Origin: Heliomarina baculiformis
GTDB taxonomy: Bacteria; Pseudomonadota; Alphaproteobacteria; Rhodobacterales; Rhodobacteraceae
Assembly: GCF_019966545.1 (NCBI RefSeq)
Contig: NZ_JAIMIC010000004.1
Coordinates: 310,001 to 374,000 of the forward strand
Direction of reading: 5' to 3'
Length of the DNA: 64,000 nt
Shown: positions 62,548 to 64,000 of the stretch, piece by piece
Layout: the number at the start of each line of letters is the position of its first letter
Numbering within the stretch: position 1 is the stretch's first letter
Made by a program: the position numbers and the translations under genes
The notes under the pieces: generated by a model
What the model was told of the DNA's origin: nothing
The model's database searches: none
The model's input: only the letters and a program-made list of their open reading frames with translations

Positions 62548-64000
62548 AATTCAATCTCATTTCTCTTCCGTTCGGTGAGGCGTCTACGGAGACGCTTCCG
62601 TCAAGTTGATCCGCAGCAATCTGGACCAGCATTGAACCGAACCCTGCTTTTTGCTCTCCATGTTCAAATTCGTCGGAATAGGATTCGTTCCATAATATCT
62701 CTAATTTCCCTTTAACGGGTGCTTCCCAGGACACATGCAGAATGCCTTCAATCGGCCCAAGGACGCCGTATTTCGCTGCATTTGTAGCCCATTCATGCAG
62801 AATAAGCGACAGAGGTGACAAATCGCCGCTGTCTACTGTGACATTCGGACCCTTCATGTCGTAGCGGTCTTCGCCGGCATAGGGTGACAGTGTTGCCTCG
62901 ATCACATCCCTCAGGCTGACAGGGGCACCGCTTTGCTGCTGGCTGAGATTGTGCGACCGCGCCAGCGCGGCCACACGGGTTTCCACGCCTTCGACAACTT
63001 CGCCCACCGTGGTCGCGGAGCGGCCCACAAGCCGCAGCATGCCCGAGATTATCGAGAACATGTTCTTCACGCGATGGTTCATCTCGCGCAGCATCAGCTC
63101 GCGAATACGCGCCGCTTCGTTCTGTGCGGTGACATCCGAGATCACCCCGAGCAAACGGAACACTCGGCGCGGTCCATCGGCGCGACCGTAGAGCCGGATT
63201 TCGCGGCTCTGGCCGTCGGCTTCCTGCAGGGTGACGGTCACATCGAGTTCGTCCTGCTGCGAGATATCCTCGAAGGCGTCGGACAAAATCTTCTGATTTT
63301 CCTTGTCGAGCGACTTGGCCGCCTCTTCCAGGGGAAGGTCCTCTGGCGATTTTTCCGGCAGGCCGAGCAGGGCCTTGCTGGTCTCGTCAAGGCGCAGCAT
63401 CTGCGTTGAGGGTATGAACTCCCAGACGCCAAGCTCGGTGACTTCGAGCGCAAGCCGCAGGCGGTCGCCTTCCTCGGCAAGGGCCTGTTCGAGCCGGAGT
63501 TCCTGCGTCAGGTTCGTGAACACCAGAGTGGCACCGTCGATACTATCGTCAGAGCCCTTGTAGGGCGTGACCAGCAATGACCATGTGGTGCCGCCGGTCA
63601 TGTCGCGGACGTGCAGGGACTTGGCCTCGCCGCCGTTGATCACGTCGGTCGTGGCCTGAATGATTTCGCCGTTTTCCAGAACAACGCTGCTGACTTCGTT
63701 CAGCGGCCGCCCCCGGTCGCCGCGGCGGAACGGATAAATTTCAAGGATCGCCTCGGTGTAGTTGCGGATGTGCAGGTTGCTGTCCACCACCACCAGCGGC
63801 AGCGCTGTGGAGGAAAAGAAGTTGTGCAGGTCGGCATTGGCGACAGAAAGCTGATCGACCTTTGATTTCAGCTCGTCGTTGACGGTGGCGAGTTCCTCGT
63901 TTGTCGATTGAAGCTCTTCGTTCATCGACATCATTTCTTCGTTCGAGCTTTTCAGCTCTTCATTTGCGGTCTCGAGTTCCTCGACCGTGATATGCAGGCG
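62537..64000 (-). CDS. PAS/HWE sensor kinase, probably C-terminal part of a CheB-CheR fusion (5' end outside window)
   Basis: At least 488 codons, open to the right edge. The visible N-terminal part is a coiled coil of NEEL repeats (TVEELETANEELKSSNEEM and onward), a linker that in related proteins follows fused CheB and CheR domains. Two PAS domains follow (FSSTALPLVVVDSNLHIRNY; LRLALEVTELGVWEFIPST). The HWE kinase core has EMNHRVKNMFSIISGM, N-box LHEWATNAAKYGVLG and WxE in EILWNES. The upstream domains are predicted, not seen. It is coupled to the single-domain receiver. Confidence 0.88.
   Translation of the reverse strand, partial: RLHITVEELETANEELKSSNEEMMSMNEELQSTNEELATVNDELKSKVDQLSVANADLHNFFSSTALPLVVVDSNLHIRNYTEAILEIYPFRRGDRGRPLNEVSSVVLENGEIIQATTDVINGGEAKSLHVRDMTGGTTWSLLVTPYKGSDDSIDGATLVFTNLTQELRLEQALAEEGDRLRLALEVTELGVWEFIPSTQMLRLDETSKALLGLPEKSPEDLPLEEAAKSLDKENQKILSDAFEDISQQDELDVTVTLQEADGQSREIRLYGRADGPRRVFRLLGVISDVTAQNEAARIRELMLREMNHRVKNMFSIISGMLRLVGRSATTVGEVVEGVETRVAALARSHNLSQQQSGAPVSLRDVIEATLSPYAGEDRYDMKGPNVTVDSGDLSPLSLILHEWATNAAKYGVLGPIEGILHVSWEAPVKGKLEILWNESYSDEFEHGEQKAGFGSMLVQIAADQLDGSVSVDASPNGREMRLNYGT

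Overview
The window is GC-rich, gene-dense chromosomal DNA of an alphaproteobacterium, most likely a marine Rhodobacterales (Roseobacter/Rhodobacter group). The evidence is a sucA/sucC/sucD/mdh/sdh block mixed with ethylmalonyl-CoA pathway genes (mcl2, mch, ecm, ccr), an H-NS/HvrA-type protein, an Alph_Pro_TM gene, LuxR/LuxI quorum sensing, a VPLPA-CTERM protein and an ectABC-ask ectoine operon. I see no rRNA, tRNA, CRISPR array, insertion sequence or phage gene. Both window edges cut a gene: sucA at the left, a PAS/HWE kinase at the right.

Layout. 1-8.8 kb, minus strand: mdh, then sucC, a small membrane protein, an exported protein, sucD, a lipoprotein, DUF805 and sucA. 8.9-19.5 kb, mostly plus: a TSUP permease, a small exported protein (minus), mcl2, an NnrU-like protein, DUF1737, mch, a histidine-phosphatase-like protein, then sdhC-sdhD-sdhA-lipoprotein-sdhB-exported protein, two tiny genes and a DUF1989 gene. 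19.8-26.8 kb: VPLPA-CTERM protein, deoD, an H-NS-like gene, ecm, an acyltransferase and ccr. 27-31 kb, plus: a small ORF overlapping luxR, luxI, a RecD-like helicase and an SDR. 31-41 kb, minus: Alph_Pro_TM plus TSUP, a BMP-type nucleoside ABC transporter, rimI, tsaB, an NfuA-like protein, a universal stress protein and an unknown membrane protein. 41-46 kb, minus: gcvT-gcvH-VOC-gcvP behind a tandem glycine riboswitch. 46-54.5 kb: a CHASE/PAS histidine kinase, ectA-ectB-ectC-ask with a divergent MarR regulator, and a class III aminotransferase. 54.7-60 kb: a tripartite RND pump with two adaptors. 60-64 kb: two HWE-type sensor kinases converging around a stand-alone receiver protein.

How it works together. 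The left third combines the TCA cycle with the acetyl-CoA assimilation route that feeds it: Ccr and Ecm make and rearrange ethylmalonyl-CoA, Mch hydrates mesaconyl-CoA, and Mcl2 hydrolyses malyl-CoA to malate, the Mdh substrate. sucC and sdhC are each preceded by two copies of an (almost) perfect TGTGATCACA palindrome whose centres are 21 bp apart and which lie about 110-145 bp before the start codon. I read this as a shared operator of a TCA regulon. Several uncharacterised envelope proteins are embedded inside these TCA operons, between genes for subunits of the same enzyme. Other regulatory structure includes the glycine riboswitch, a hairpin between the ribosome binding site and start codon of ask, repeats in the ectA/ectR spacer, and a hairpin touching the start codon of the helicase.
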